A stretch of 64,000 nt of DNA, from contig JARHVA010003263.1 of the NCBI GenBank assembly GCA_037957365.1, forward strand, positions 492,501 through 556,500, given 5' to 3'. This document shows, piece after piece, positions 37,736 through 49,681 of this stretch. The notes beneath the pieces are model-generated. The model ran no database searches and was not told the origin of the DNA. It saw only the letters and a list, made by a program, of their open reading frames with translations. Both the position numbers and the translations under genes were made by a program. This DNA is from Torreya grandis (lineage: Eukaryota; Streptophyta; Pinopsida; Cupressales; Taxaceae). The stretch's first letter is position 1. Every line of letters starts with the position of its first letter.

Positions 37736-38873
37736 TATACATCTAATGCCTATCACTATTGTGCTACAATTTTCAATCTAAGCAATATCCTATGACAATG
37801 CACAATCTGGGCCAAAATCACTAAAATGCATTAAATCATTCAAACTCATCACGTATAAGTGCAGATTAAGGATAATGTATACCTAATTATGGCAATGCAC
37901 TTTATGTGATTATTATCTTTTTTTAATTCACTTCGAGTCAAATTATGACAATGTAAAATAATACCTTGGATTACTTAATTCTTCTAATTTGGTAGCATAT
38001 ATCAAATGCATGTGTTATTTTATGTCCATAATACCCTAATTGGGATATTATTTAGTATGCAACTAACACCTTATTCTGTTTATACTCTAGTCAAATAATG
38101 ACTTAGTAAAATGACATTTATAACTAGATTGATTAAGCATACATCAAATTTTCAAAGAAATACAGAAAATTAATCAAAGCCACTTAGGAAAATTAAACCA
38201 AATAAAGAGCATAGGTGAAAAATCCATGAAATTTGTTGAATATCTATCTATTATAAATTCATTATTTAGTTTTTCATCATCCCATGACATCATCAATGGG
38301 GTGGCATTCATAAACCATTAATGTCATAAATATTAGAATTAATATATCCCTTGCCTCATTAATGCCCCATTCTTCCAAATATTAATGCACATATTTATGG
38401 CTTATCTCTCCAAAATCTAATAAATCCATAGCCACACATATTGATCTCAATATCTATGGTCATGGTTTATTCTAAACAATATGGAAAATCTATAAATAAG
38501 TGATCCAAGACCACTAATTTTAATTTTTAGTTATACAAACTTACTATGCAAAAATTGCAATATAAAGATTCACCTATTTACAAAAAATGACAAATACTGT
38601 GAGCTTAATCCATTGGTGCACTAGGAATTGATGGAGGATCATGATACTCTTCATTGATGTAGACTTGGATCACTAAATCTGAGGAAAATCCTATTTTTTG
38701 GCTGCTCTTAGAAGGAGAGACACTATTTAGAAGGTTTGGTCTTATTCATTTCTTAAATATCTCTTAGAATTCACTAGTAACACCCCTTAAGGGAGTATGT
38801 TTGATGTTTTAGTTTCTATATGATTCTTTATATATGTTTTCTTGACTAACACATCTCATAGTCTTAATCTATA
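37736..38873 (+). repeat. Element C 3' LTR
   Basis: Pairs with 6,741-7,892 and ends at ctata, as the 5' copy does. The following gtagg (38,874-38,878) is the right-hand target-site duplication. Confidence 0.85.
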
Positions 38874-38878
38874 GTAGG

Positions 38879-39260
38879 AAAGCTTCAGTGCACAATGTGC
38901 ACATGAATGTGTTCTAATTGAATCATGTAAGATTTGTTTTATTCATTTAGGGATGAATATTACCCTTTTTGAAACTCTAAAGATGAATACATTAAGTTCA
39001 AACAATTACACCAATGCATGCAAGGATCAGTTGATGGTATACTACACCAAGATATTCCATGAATACTTTATTCCCTTATATGAGAACTTGAGTGAACAAC
39101 ATAGGGTGATAAAGTATATTAGAAGGATCTCACATTATATTCATGTGAAGCTAGATTTATATAATTTAGACACCTTGGTAAAATCATATCATAATGCCAC
39201 AAAGATCAAAGCCAAAGAAAAACTGAATCAACATACGATGTCTTCATCCAACATCATGTG
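38879..39260 (+). pseudogene. Element B gag, C-terminal part (after the element C insertion)
   Basis: An open stretch from 38,953 reads YYTKIFHEYFIPLYENLSEQH, YIRRISHYIHVKLDLYNLDTL and ATKIKAKEKLNQ, the helical C-terminal half of a gypsy gag. It continues the gag that starts at 6,382 once the 32-kb element C is removed. The region 39,300-39,470 that follows has basic and histidine-rich residues where a zinc knuckle is expected, but it is too decayed to call. Confidence 0.65.
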
Positions 39261-39479
39261 AAAGACCCATCTCTTGTAAAACTCCACTTCATAGTCCCTT
39301 ACATAGAAGCATTATCCTTATTGCAAAAGTGATAAAATTTAAAATAGTGTTCAATACTCAAAGGATCCTACACCTGATTCTTTAGACAAATGTAAGAAGA
39401 ATTCCAGTGATAAGTGGCACCATCACCATCACTCATTCACCCATGATGACTCTAAATGTGCACAATAATCCTTGTTCAT

Positions 39480-40030
39480 TCAATCTATTTTTAGTGTATG
39501 GTGTTTTTTTTCTACATATTTATTATGATGATTATTTCATACACTTTCCACATGGGTTATTCCACCTCACTTGAATTTTTTTCTACACTTGTGAGATATG
39601 TTTGCTTAGGTATACATTATTGTAGGAGTTACATGTTTGACTGATTATTTGTTAGATGGAGTTAATTTTAACTATCTATTCTAGGTATAGGAGTTACACT
39701 TTATTATTATCATATTTAACTTATTTTCATGGAGGAGTTACATATTTCAATCCTTATTTGTTCATTTGATATATTGATCTATTCATGGGGTATTAGAGTA
39801 ATTTGTGTCTATTTGATTTTGTAATTATAGTATTTTTGTGATTATAGTTACTTTTAGTTTGTGTATGATTTTCATGTTTTGCCTTCAAGAAATTTATATC
39901 TCGCATCACTCATGGAACTCATGCATTCATTAAATTGATGATATTGGCATTATCCTTGATATTTGTATTAGGACCCATACTGATCTAGATGCCTCTTGTC
40001 TAAGTAAGGAAACCACTATGATCAATGTCT
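39480..40030. other. Unassigned gap within element B
   Basis: T-rich sequence between gag and protease with no readable domain. ggagttaca recurs near 39,628, 39,691 and 39,742. It may be an old small insertion or a decayed linker. Confidence 0.35.
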
Positions 40031-40039
40031 CTAAAGAAT

Positions 40040-40380
40040 TTGAATGCCTCTTTCACACTATGTTCTGGGTGAAGGGTCAGCCTCTCCATGTCATCATCAA
40101 CAGTGGTATTCAAAATAACATAATTTCATAATCAACAACCTAGTGTCTTGATCTCTCCACTACTATACACCTTAAGTCATATTACATAGGGTGGCTATAG
40201 CAAGGGAAGATATACTAGTTTGGTGATAGTGTACTTTTAAGTACAATCAAGCTTATAAAGGATATTTGCATTTTTAACATCACATATCTAGAGGTCTATG
40301 ACATATTGTTTTTAATATTATCCCTATATGATCAAGAAGCTACATATCAAGCCAAGCCATAATGTTGGACTATTTATGCA
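40040..40380 (+). pseudogene. Element B aspartic protease (broken)
   Basis: The frame reads GQPLHVIINSGIQNNIIS, where the family has a DSG(S/A) active site, so the catalytic aspartate appears to be changed to N. It goes on to SYYIGWL, a stop, QGK and later ITYLEVYDILF, matching the order of a chromovirus-type protease. Stops interrupt it. Confidence 0.65.
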
Positions 40381-40438
40381 TAAGATCACTTCTACCACCT
40401 ATCTGAGTTAACACCCAAGAATAAAGTCATAAAATGTC

Positions 40439-40860
40439 TCACATGCATACAAGTTCATGTTTCTCATGGTTCACCCTGACACACATGTGTAATAAATGAC
40501 AAATAACATACTATTAGTGCATATCACTCACATAACATCATAGTAAAAACTACTCTATAAGTTACTAGCGTAGCGTAATGAAGTCTTCAGAGAACCTAAA
40601 GGTTTCCAACACATTGCATAGTAAAAAACTGCATTAATTTACTTGTATCACATGCATAAAGTTTCATGTTTCTCATGGTTCACCTAGATACACATGTGTA
40701 ATAAATAAAAAAGAACACACTACTAGTACACATCACTCACACAATGTCATATCAATAAAAACTCAGTAAGTTACTAGATCGGCATAGTGAATTCTTCATA
40801 TAACCTGAAGGCCTTCCAATGCATTGCACAATAAAACACTACATTGATTTGGTTCCTATA
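40439..40860. repeat. Two-copy tandem duplication (about 210 bp unit) in element B pol
   Basis: Unit 1 (40,439-40,647) and unit 2 (40,648-40,860) both start tcacatgcat, continue with catgtttctcatggttcacc, cacatgtgtaataaat and ttactag, and end at catt-gatt or catt-aatt. It separates protease from RT in element B. Not part of the usual pol and not recognised as a named family. Confidence 0.75.
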
Positions 40861-40869
40861 TCCCCTCCT

Positions 40870-41610
40870 CTAAATAGCCCCATGTATCACACATCAGTTT
40901 GGGAGAATGATGAAATCCAATGCCATATGTAAGAGCTCCTTGATTAAGGAAAGATTAGGCCTATCTCTTTACCTTGTGGGAGTCTGATAGTCCTTGCACC
41001 TAAGAATAATGGGTCTTAGTGACTCTTCATAGACTATCACACACTCAATAATACAATGGCGAAGAATCATTATTCACTTCCATGCATTGAAAACTTATTT
41101 AAATATTTTTGAGCCATTTAATACTTCACCAAGATCAACATGAATTTAGGTTACCATCAAGTTTGAGCCCATCCTAAATATGTATAGAAAATAAAATTTA
41201 AGACATGGGAGGGATTTTAAAAATTATGGTCATGCCTTTTGGTCTAATCAATACACCAACAACATTCTTACACTTGATGGATGATTACTCAAGCCTTTTC
41301 TTAAATCCTTAGTCATCGTCCACTTGAATGACATTGTCATCTTCAACAAGACTTGGGAGAAGAATTTGGATCACATATCGCATGTCTTCAACACATTATG
41401 TCAATAAAAGTTACAAGACAACTTATCAAAGTGTATGTTTGGCATTATGTAGATCCAATACTTGGGCTACATCATTGATCGCATAGGTATCCATGTAGAT
41501 CCATATAAGATCAAAGTAATCCAATATTGGCCTACTTTGTGCAATCTTGTATAATTGAGGATTTTTTGTAGTCTTTCTATTTTATACCATAGGTTAGTCC
41601 TTAGTTTCTC
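40870..41610 (+). pseudogene. Element B reverse transcriptase (broken)
   Basis: Blocks in order: ELLD then KIRPISLPCGSLIVLAPKNN, FIDYHTLNNT, NHYSLPCIENLF, GYHQV, VMPFGLINTPTTF (near 41,232), a VIVHLNDIVIFNKTWE block where the catalytic site YLDD has become HLND, and KCMFGI followed by a YLGYIIDRIGIHVDPYKI block. The catalytic YLDD is mutated and frames change several times. Confidence 0.8.
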
Positions 41611-41669
41611 ACACATCTCTTTGGCACACATCTAGATAACAAATGTAAATGGAAAGATTGATAGGACTC

Positions 41670-42100
41670 ATACATAAAAACATGATTTTGAGTCACTCAA
41701 GAAATAACTCTACATAGTTTTTATTCTTGTAATGTCTGATATTACACATTACTTAAAAATTCATATTAATTTATTTGACTATTCACTCAGTACAGTTCTC
41801 ATATAGCATGGATATATGGTCACATACCACTTATAGATGCTCAGTGACATAGTGAAAAGGTACTCCACCTATGAGAAATAACAATATTCTATTATGTAAG
41901 TAATCGAATATGGAGATGTTACATTCTATGGAAATATATAGTTATACATTTGAACCACAAGCCACTTTAGTTTATGTAGATGCAAAATAAGATGTAAAAT
42001 GCACGACAGATGAAATAGATGACTTACATATAGTAATTCCATTTCATTATCAATCATAAGAAGGGGAAGAATAACAAGGAATCATATTTACTCAGTTAAC
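41670..42100 (+). pseudogene. Element B RNase H (broken)
   Basis: Begins FESLKK directly after RT, then VMSDITHYLKIHI where a D-bearing strand is expected, and VKRYSTYEK, a strong landmark of chromovirus-type RNase H. The rest is decayed. Confidence 0.7.
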
Positions 42101-42309
42101 TACTAGTTCACATGTTCGTCCTAGTTATGGACATGTAAAACCATAACTTTTCAGACTGAGTATCCTTCTACTCAGCTAACTAGGACTTTAGAAAAACTTA
42201 TACCAACCTAGCATAAGGTAAACAAGTTTAGGATTTCTAACTATTTGACCATATTCTCTTCAAGCTTAATCATCTTTGCATTTATAATTACACACCTCAC
42301 TAGTGACTC

Positions 42310-43350
42310 ATCCTGTAGGTGCACTATGCCAAGACCTTAGGACACTTAGGCATGATAAAGACTCTAGCTACATTATAATCACACTTCTACTAGTTACACA
42401 TGTGCACATATGTGGAATTCCACATCAAGTCTTGTATTCCTTATTGCATTACAAATCCCATGAATAGAAAGTAATGAATTTTCATACCTCTATTGGTTCT
42501 ATCCAAACCATGATAATCTATTAGCATGGGTTTCATGATTGGGTTACCCATGATGAGAAAAAAAAACATGAATCTATGGATTTTGTAGTGGATATGTTTT
42601 ATAATATGGCTATCATGGTCACATCTAAGAAGAAAATTGACGTAATTGGTACTATGTAAACTTTCTTTAACCATTTTTTGGTTCATTTTGGGCTTATAAC
42701 ATCCATCATCTTTGATTGAGATCCTCACTTTGTGAGTCATTTTTGGTAAACATTATGGGGCTTGATGGGTATGCATCTAGATCGATCGATGACCTTTCAT
42801 TAATAGAAATATCAGAAAACTGAAGTGGTCAATCGCACACATTTTCATATTCATCAAATGTACAATTACACACTTAATATCACAACACACCTACAACATA
42901 TCCATTCATAGCTTTATTGGTCATAGTCCATTTCATACATGTCTTGGTTTTCAACCTTATACACCTTTAGACATCTCATATTTCACACCAGTTGACATTG
43001 ATTCATGCACATAAGAATGAGAAGTAGATTAATCTAATTTTTTTGGTGATAAATCCAATTTTCTCATCAATAATTTTAGCAAATCCTTTCTTTCACCCAA
43101 GTGAAGTACAAGGATGACCACAATGCACATCACACACCTCATGCATTCTAATTTGGCATGAAATTTTGGATACATCTTCAGAAAAAATACTTCAAAGGTC
43201 CACATTGGAATATCAATCCCATGTGTTATAGTCCTTACACCATTATACATGTAGTTGGTGAGAACACCTCTTTTCTTGATCTACCTTCGTACTTGGGCAT
43301 GCACCCAATCTTCAATGTGAAACTTCTCAAGCATTAAAACCAACCACTTC
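42310..43350 (+). pseudogene. Element B integrase (broken)
   Basis: In order: HLGHDKTLATL of the zinc-binding module (near 42,340), the core VDMFYNMAIMVTSKKK (near 42,590) and DPHFVSHFW before TLWGLMGMHLD (near 42,725), HTCLGFQPYTPLDIS (near 42,935), and a C-terminal region reading VKYKDDHNAHHT, YFKGPHWNINPM and LPSYLGMHPIFNV (near 43,310). The last block is typical of chromovirus integrases. A chromodomain would follow at 43,380-43,530, but I cannot read one confidently. Minus-strand open frames at 42,441-42,740 and 43,029-43,250 are shadows. Confidence 0.8.
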
Positions 43351-43536
43351 TTGAGCAAATAGTGACATTACATCCTTTTAATTTGGATCTCGAACACTTG
43401 TGCCTCATATAGAAGGACTAGATCATCAAAGTGATAGACATGTGTACTCACCATAACACACGTCAACTTTTCAAATTGGTCAAGATTATATAATATGTTA
43501 ATCAATCTAGGTGGTATAATTATCAATAAATTTAAG

Positions 43537-44376
43537 TGTATTTCCCTCAACTATGCATCAACACAATGAATACCATTACTCTTCAATAAATGGTGAATTA
43601 TTTATGCTTATATGCTACACAAATGAGCACACTCCTCTTTTCTTCTACTGCACAAATCTCTCACCTCTTATGCAATCATTCACACTCATTTAATCTAATT
43701 TTGCCAACAACTTTATGCATAATTACTACACCTAATCACAAATTTTCATGCAATGATCTCCTCAGATTGAAGCCTATGCACCTCACATCTCATAGTCCTA
43801 CTCACCTATCTAGCACTCATTCATAGAATTTTTAGCTCCTTTTGGCCCCACTACAACACAACCACGTGTCAGTAAGCCCCAACTACATAGTTAATTAAAA
43901 TATCACAACTAGATGTTACCTCTAAGAGAGGATATCGAGGTGGTTGGAAATATCCTAAACATTAACTTTTTTCCATTACTAATTACCAGATCTGTCAAGC
44001 TTAACACACTACCAACACAATCATCATTAATTCAATAGTAGTTATCATTGCTCTTGTATTATGCATGTTAAATATGTAACATATGCATATGATAAAAAAA
44101 TAAGAACCCTCAAGAGTATGGTTGATGCAATACACAATAGTAATATAGATAGCTTGATCTACGCATCTACTCTACATACATGCACAATATCACACTTTAA
44201 TTTGTTTCTCTATTATTTCATTTGTAAATAAAAGTTACATTTCTTGCAAGAAATATTTCTTCTCCATTGAATGTGTGTTTGATTTTTCTATTTAAATACA
44301 CCTCCATGAATTAATTTGCATAACCAAATACGGTTTTCCCCCATACACTCAATAATGGGCCTTGTGGTATGGATCA
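43537..44376 (+). repeat. Element B 3' LTR
   Basis: Pairs with about 5,344-6,200. Identity is low (roughly 70% by eye) but co-linear to the end. The start is uncertain, since no clear polypurine tract is visible before it. Confidence 0.65.
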
Positions 44377-45138
44377 AATATAGAATTTTATTCATCTATA
44401 TGTTAAATTTAAGAATATGTATCTCAAACATATGTTTACATGAAAACATGTAATGTTGGTTCCTATGAACCACATGATTTTGTATGGCGGATTTACTCAA
44501 GTATATTTAAATCTATAACCTATAACTCATGTCTATGTGATGTGAGTGCATAAACATGGAATATTCCCTTATAATATGTATCAATATGTGAATATATATC
44601 TCATATTCAAACCAATATAATATATAAACCACTATAAAATATTTGATTCTTGTACTGTATCCCAAACCTAAATTACCTATTCATGCAGGCTTGTGTCTCT
44701 ATGACAATTCCACTAAAATTCCCCCTTTTAAGGTGAGGGGTGTAGTGTGTAAGTTAATTATCCAAAAAGAAGAGTTAATAATATCATGTCATATATAAAT
44801 ATGTAAACATATAGAATCTTGTCAACAATCATATAATATGTCATCATATTATTGCATATTTCATAAAAACATATGTTTAACATATGTAATGGATGGCATA
44901 TGTGTCTCATGTCAATATTGATGAATTAATAATGTACACAATAATAACCACCACTGATGTAATAAATAAATAATACTATTTAATAAATAGGTGTGTGATA
45001 TAAATCATGGCACCACACACAAGCGTGAGGTATATGATGAGAATCACAAAACCCAAAAACTCATAAATATCAACAAGCTCTATAAGATCAACATGTAATT
45101 TTATATTAATCCAATCATAAGCATACAATGTTATGCAT

Positions 45139-45300
45139 AAGGACAATGGCCACAAACAAGGCACATAAATATGTTACAACAAACAAGGCCAAGGGCCACA
45201 CTCAAGGGACATAATGATGTCACACATAAAAGGCCAAAGGCTAAAATCAAGGGGCATAAAGATGTCACATATACAAGGCTAAGGGTTGCATATAAGTAAC
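45139..45300. repeat. Tandem repeat, about 45-55 bp unit, about three copies
   Basis: Units follow the pattern aaggccaagggccacactcaaggg-cataaagatgtcacatata. The copies start near 45,145, 45,184, 45,229 and 45,275. Confidence 0.7.
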
Positions 45301-45688
45301 AATTAGGCTATATGAACAACTTAAAACATTAGTGAAGCATAGAACAAGTGAAAGATAGTATACATTATCATTGTATATCAATGTCACATAATAGTAAAGT
45401 AACATATCTATGTAACACTATGTAATATATGAGTAACTAATGTAAGAAATATAGATATCTCGACATGGTAAAATTTCATAGAAATATATAATGTGTAATA
45501 AATGCCTCTAAAAAAGACATTGCCATTAGGTATAGTGAGTTATAACATTTTTGTGTCTATATATGATCTATATTTTATACATCACAATCATATACCATGA
45601 AATGCATGTGTCTATGAAAATAATATTCCATCTACTAAACATGCGATAAATAACATACATAAATAGTGTAATTTATAGATCGTGGTAT

Positions 45689-45775
45689 ATACTATTTTTT
45701 TTTGAAACATTTGAATTTTTTTTTTAATTATTTGATATTTTATTTTTTGGTTTTTTTGAAAATATAAAAAAGTGA
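45689..45775. repeat. T-rich low-complexity run
   Basis: Several runs of seven to ten T in about 90 bases. Simple sequence, possibly the decayed tail of a retroposed copy read on the opposite strand. Confidence 0.6.
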
Positions 45776-46281
45776 TAACTAATTATCCCATCAAGTTCAT
45801 GGGAAGTGCATGTATCCATATGGTACAAAGGTCAGATGACATGAACAATAAGTACCAAATGTAGGTGTGTCATAATATAAAAAGGGTTTTAGTAATGTAA
45901 TGTAATTTTCATCATCACTTATATGCTTATGTGTATTATTATTAAATATATAATGTCAAAACTCTATAGGGTCTACTATATAGTAGAAGAATATCTCATT
46001 GCCTACGTTCACTATGGAACATGCTAGACTATCTATGGTGCTATATTGGTATGTGATATAGTAAATAATGGCCTATGTGAGTCTTGAATGGTTCTGTGAT
46101 GTGATAATTATTGTAATACTAGATACCTAGGAGAATCAATTGCTCTACTTTGAACTAGGTATAGGTGTTATAACTAACTCTACAATGCTCTTGAAAATGT
46201 GTAAAAATTAATTGTATTGGTGGTGGGGTGGTGGAGGAGATAATATTGGTCTAAGAGGGTAATCATATCATATGTGTAAAA

Positions 46282-46500
46282 CTATAAATATTTTTTGTGG
46301 CATATATATTTGATGCATTGATTCACTATAGATAGTTTTGTGTATAACTTCTTTAACCAAGGGAATCTGAACAACATGTTGAAGACCCATGTGCTCTGTA
46401 AGACTACAAATAGTGTATAAAATAACATGTCCAACTTGAATGGATAACACAATGATCCAAAGAGTGTTTTGTGTCCTTCCAAATACTCCCTTAACCATTC
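46282..46500 (-). pseudogene. Element A aspartic protease, C-terminal part (broken)
   Basis: Two overlapping minus-strand frames share the signal. One reads VLSIQVGHVILYTICSL, the other VFNMLFRFPWLKK and later NQCIKYICHKKY. Together they correspond to the family's QVGHxxF strand, the YNMLLGRPWLH block and the LHQCIKYI block. A frameshift separates them. It lies downstream of the gag remnant on the same strand, in the expected order. Confidence 0.6.
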
Positions 46501-47179
46501 ATGTAGTATCTTCTAATCATGTTGTGTGTATCCAAGTGTGTTGATAAGTGTCATTTTTCACGTTTTATCCCTTAAGAATTATAGACCATGACACTACATA
46601 TGATTTATTTATTGATTTAAGTTTGAATGGATAGTGTATGGAGATCTGATTCATCATAGACAATCTCACTATCATCAAATGTAATCATATAACACTATGG
46701 TGAGATGTAAGTGTACCAATAATCTGGTCCACTAGGTGACCATATGTCATAGGAGTATGATGTGCATTACATGTATAATGTGTTTCTAAAGTATTAATAA
46801 TTTCTATTACCTTTTTATTTTAAAATGTTTTATTTATTATTCTCAATTTGTAATTTATATTTGGTTTTGGTCTAGACTCCTTTATCAGTATGCTCAACTC
46901 AATAGTATTGTCATCAATAAGATTTTGTATCTTATGTCTTAACTTGAAAAATTTATTCATAAAATTTTAGGGAGCTTGATGGTAATCAAATTATTCATTA
47001 ATATGTTAATTCTTAGGTGTATATGCCTTCTTACATCAAAATCTTATGGTGGAGGCAAAAATATGAAGTTTCACTCAAGTAACTTCTATAATAATACATG
47101 AGTAGGTTGAGGTAATCATGAAAACTACCTCTTCTTCAGAGAGGATAATAAAATTTGACTTATACATGCTTATACTAAT

Positions 47180-48519
47180 TTAATCATTGTATTTTACCCA
47201 CTATTTTTATCATTTGATTTAACAATTTCACTTGGTTTCATTTGAAATTTTATTTTTAAATCACGCATTAGGTGCATATTTGATATATTCAAATCTATGA
47301 GTTTGACTTCTCAATATATCACTTTATGACATAACTCAAGAACATACTTGAATTTACTAAATACTGTTGACTCATGGTGTATTTCAAGAAAAAAAATTCT
47401 TGGATATGTATTGTAACTCATTTTCTATGATATAATTGGTCATCTTAACTAGCATGGTCTTGTGTCATAGTAGATACCCATTGATTGGCTCATTAGACCC
47501 TTCTTGAGTTTGGTAATTGACCTATAATATATTTTTCCATTGATGTCAATGGAGAGGTGTGATAGGAAATAGTATGCCAATGGAATTAATTTTGTAATGA
47601 TTGAGGATGTCATAGAACTATTGCAAATAAAAGTCTTTGAGACTTATTGGGAATAATTTGGTCAATAATTAGTTGTTAATTTCATAATTCAAGCATGTTG
47701 TGTTAAAGGATCTAAGGTTTTGTTTGATATCACATTTACCATCATATATTTTAATCTTAGGAGGTAAAAATACTATTGGTAATGGATAAAATGATATATT
47801 TGGTGCTAACATGTTATGTATTAAGGCCTGCAAATCTGTTGAATGACTATCTCTATATTTTCCTTCATCTAATTGTAACACCTTAGCCTATAAATATAAA
47901 ACAAAATAATTGAGAATATGTGTAGTATGCAAGGTTTATGTTGTAATATGCTTAGTTATCATAGGATGGTAATAGGCCATGTGTGTAGGAATAAACATGG
48001 AAACTTGTGGGAATCATTGTGTTCCCCCACACCTTTGGTGGGCATCACATATGTGACTAGAGATGTAGATGTAAGAATATTACAAATAGTATAAGATTGA
48101 ACACCTATGGTTGGATTGGTAACTTGAAATGGTTATTTTATTCTATTAAAGGGATCTTGTTATTTCACGGATGTTATAACCTTAGATTTGTGAGCATCCT
48201 TAGATGTTAGGATTAATTCTACCACTTTATCCACTTCTTAAGGATGTTTTCAAATTCCATGAAAGCATTGGGATAAGGATTTTACTTGGTATATATCTAC
48301 TTTATTAAGTTAATTAGAATCAAATATATTACATTCTTCATGATAATTATAATTGTCATGATTATCATGTTCTAAATAAGGCATTTCAACATAATCATTA
48401 GTGTCTACATATTCATGAAAATTTGAACCATTAAAAGAAGAAATATTCATTTTAGTTATTTTGTCCACATTATAGGAATCCAAAGGAATTTGATTATGGT
48501 TTATATGCCCCCAGGACAT
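47180..48519 (-). pseudogene. Element A gag (broken)
   Basis: The first ATG on the minus strand after the 5' LTR is at 48,519, opening a 69-codon acidic and Asn-rich stretch. The gag core is readable at 47,669-47,881: PLPIVFLPPKIKIYDGKCD, then LRSFNTTCLNYEINN. It continues past a stop with LTKLFPISLKDFYLQ and further on SNEPINGYL, all in the order of a Tat-like gag. Stops are frequent. The order 5' LTR, gag, protease fits a minus-strand element. Confidence 0.65.
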
Positions 48520-48710
48520 AAAACACTAGCCTTCTTATATGGAGTAGGATAGAATCATGCAAGTATGTAAAAGGCAAGATTAAAATATTTATCATCTTTT
48601 GTATGAGGAAATAAAAAATCAAAACTGAAACCCTAAGATAAAAATTTAGAAATCCTAAAAGGATGAAACCATAAGGTAAACCTAGGGTTGGGCATGATTC
48701 TATAAATATT

Positions 48711-49681
48711 TGGATTCACCAATATGTTTAATTCTAATTTGGATTAATTGTTTATTATAATTAAGATAGAAACTATGTATATTCAAATTGCACAATGTAT
48801 TAAAATTGAGTACATTTATGAATGTAGAAGATCGAAACTGATTTAGTACACAAGATTAATAAATATGGAAACTAAAGAAAATGATAATATACTTAGAATT
48901 ATTATATAATGTGAAGATCTAAGATAGAGTGCAAGCAACAATGTAGGTAGAAAGTAGGATTGTGGGTCTCTTAGTGTAGGATATAGATCTTTGTCTATGT
49001 TAGGATGGTAACATCTTCCTAAGGTGAGTAGTATTAGGTAGTATGATTTAAGCTATACAATTGTATCCTTGTAGTTTTTGATATTTTTTAGTATAGGAAG
49101 GTACATTGTTTATTTTTTTACTCTATGTGTAATTTTAAGGTCTAATCATGCACACATCATCTAGAAAACCTTGTCCATTCCCTAGAACCCTAGGTCCTCT
49201 TGTAAATTTATTTTTAAAAAATGTAAAAAAATTATAAGTGTAATGGGATGGGATGATTTCTATCATCCTTATTGGTAATTGATTGTTTCCTACATATCCC
49301 AGACTCTAAAGAGATAAATCAATCACACATAGTTATTCCACTTAGTTTGAATGTGCAATTGTGATCTTTTCCTATATGAATGCACATATTAATATAGATT
49401 TCAATACTTGACAATTTTCTCCCTTGACTTGGTTTAGTGTGCTTTAGACTTTGTTGATGACTATTCTTAGTAACTAAAGTGTAAGAATAGGATATTTATT
49501 TTAATGTGTAGTAATTTATAATAGGTGTTAGATAGAATGTATAGTTACCTAATAAGTTTATGTTTGATTTGTATTTATATGCAATTATTTGGGTAATTTT
49601 TCATGCCACCAACATGCTAAATAGATGGGCTAACTATAACAATGATTTTTTAAAAATATATATCGTAATTGGTTGTGCCAT
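48711..49681 (-). repeat. Element A 5' LTR (right copy)
   Basis: Pairs with 3,291-4,241. The inner edge at tggattcacc is supported by alignment with the left copy. Just inside it, the minus strand contains catgccca, which may be what is left of a primer-binding site like that of element C, but this is weak. The outer edge could extend to about 49,765. Confidence 0.65.

Larger units (their letters stand above)
6741..38873 (+). mobile_element. Element C: Tat-lineage Ty3/gypsy element with antisense PMD frame, interrupted by element D
   Basis: LTRs at 6,741-7,892 and 37,736-38,873 are flanked by a 5-bp duplication. A primer-binding site follows the 5' LTR and a polypurine tract precedes the 3' LTR. 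Plus-strand order is long leader, gag, protease, RT, a first RNase H, a second (archaeal-type) RNase H and integrase. The two RNase H domains are a Tat hallmark. Between integrase and the 3' LTR it carries a minus-strand plant mobile domain frame. It sits in the gag of element B and is itself split by element D (21,713-37,080). Every coding domain is broken. Confidence 0.85.
5344..44376 (+). mobile_element. Element B: chromovirus-like Ty3/gypsy element, interrupted by element C
   Basis: The LTR pair is about 5,344-6,200 and 43,537-44,376. An initiator-tRNA-Met-type primer-binding site follows the left LTR at 6,202-6,213. Coding order on the plus strand is gag (split by element C at 6,740/38,874), protease, RT, RNase H and integrase, which is the Ty3/gypsy order. 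RT, RNase H and integrase motifs resemble plant chromoviruses. A chromodomain was not convincingly seen. All frames carry many stops and shifts. A possible 5-bp duplication aatat (5,338-5,342 and 44,377-44,381) is weak evidence in such AT-rich DNA. Confidence 0.75.
44377..46281 (-). other. Element A internal remnant right of element B
   Basis: I looked for RT, RNase H and integrase on the minus strand, downstream of the protease, and found none. It holds a tandem repeat (45,139-45,300) and a T-rich run (45,689-45,775). Confidence 0.45.
3291..49681 (-). mobile_element. Element A: outermost Ty3/gypsy Tat-like LTR retrotransposon, interrupted by element B
   Basis: Two diverged direct repeats (3,291-4,241 and 48,711-49,681) bracket the whole nest. 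Between the right repeat and element B lie minus-strand gag and protease remnants, so the right repeat is the 5' LTR. Only about 5.4 kb of A's internal sequence is present, split by element B. I find no RT, RNase H or integrase in it, so A is either an internally deleted copy or a gag-protease-only derivative. No convincing target-site duplication was found, and the LTR ends are estimates from where similarity fades. Confidence 0.65.

Noticed and set aside
42441..42740. Minus-strand open frame of 99 codons
   Set aside because: Shadow of the element B integrase core on the plus strand (DPHFVSHFW and neighbouring residues).
43380..43530. Possible chromodomain at the end of the element B integrase
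   Set aside because: The reading frame after the LPSYLGMHPIFNV block is too broken to identify the aromatic residues of a chromodomain.
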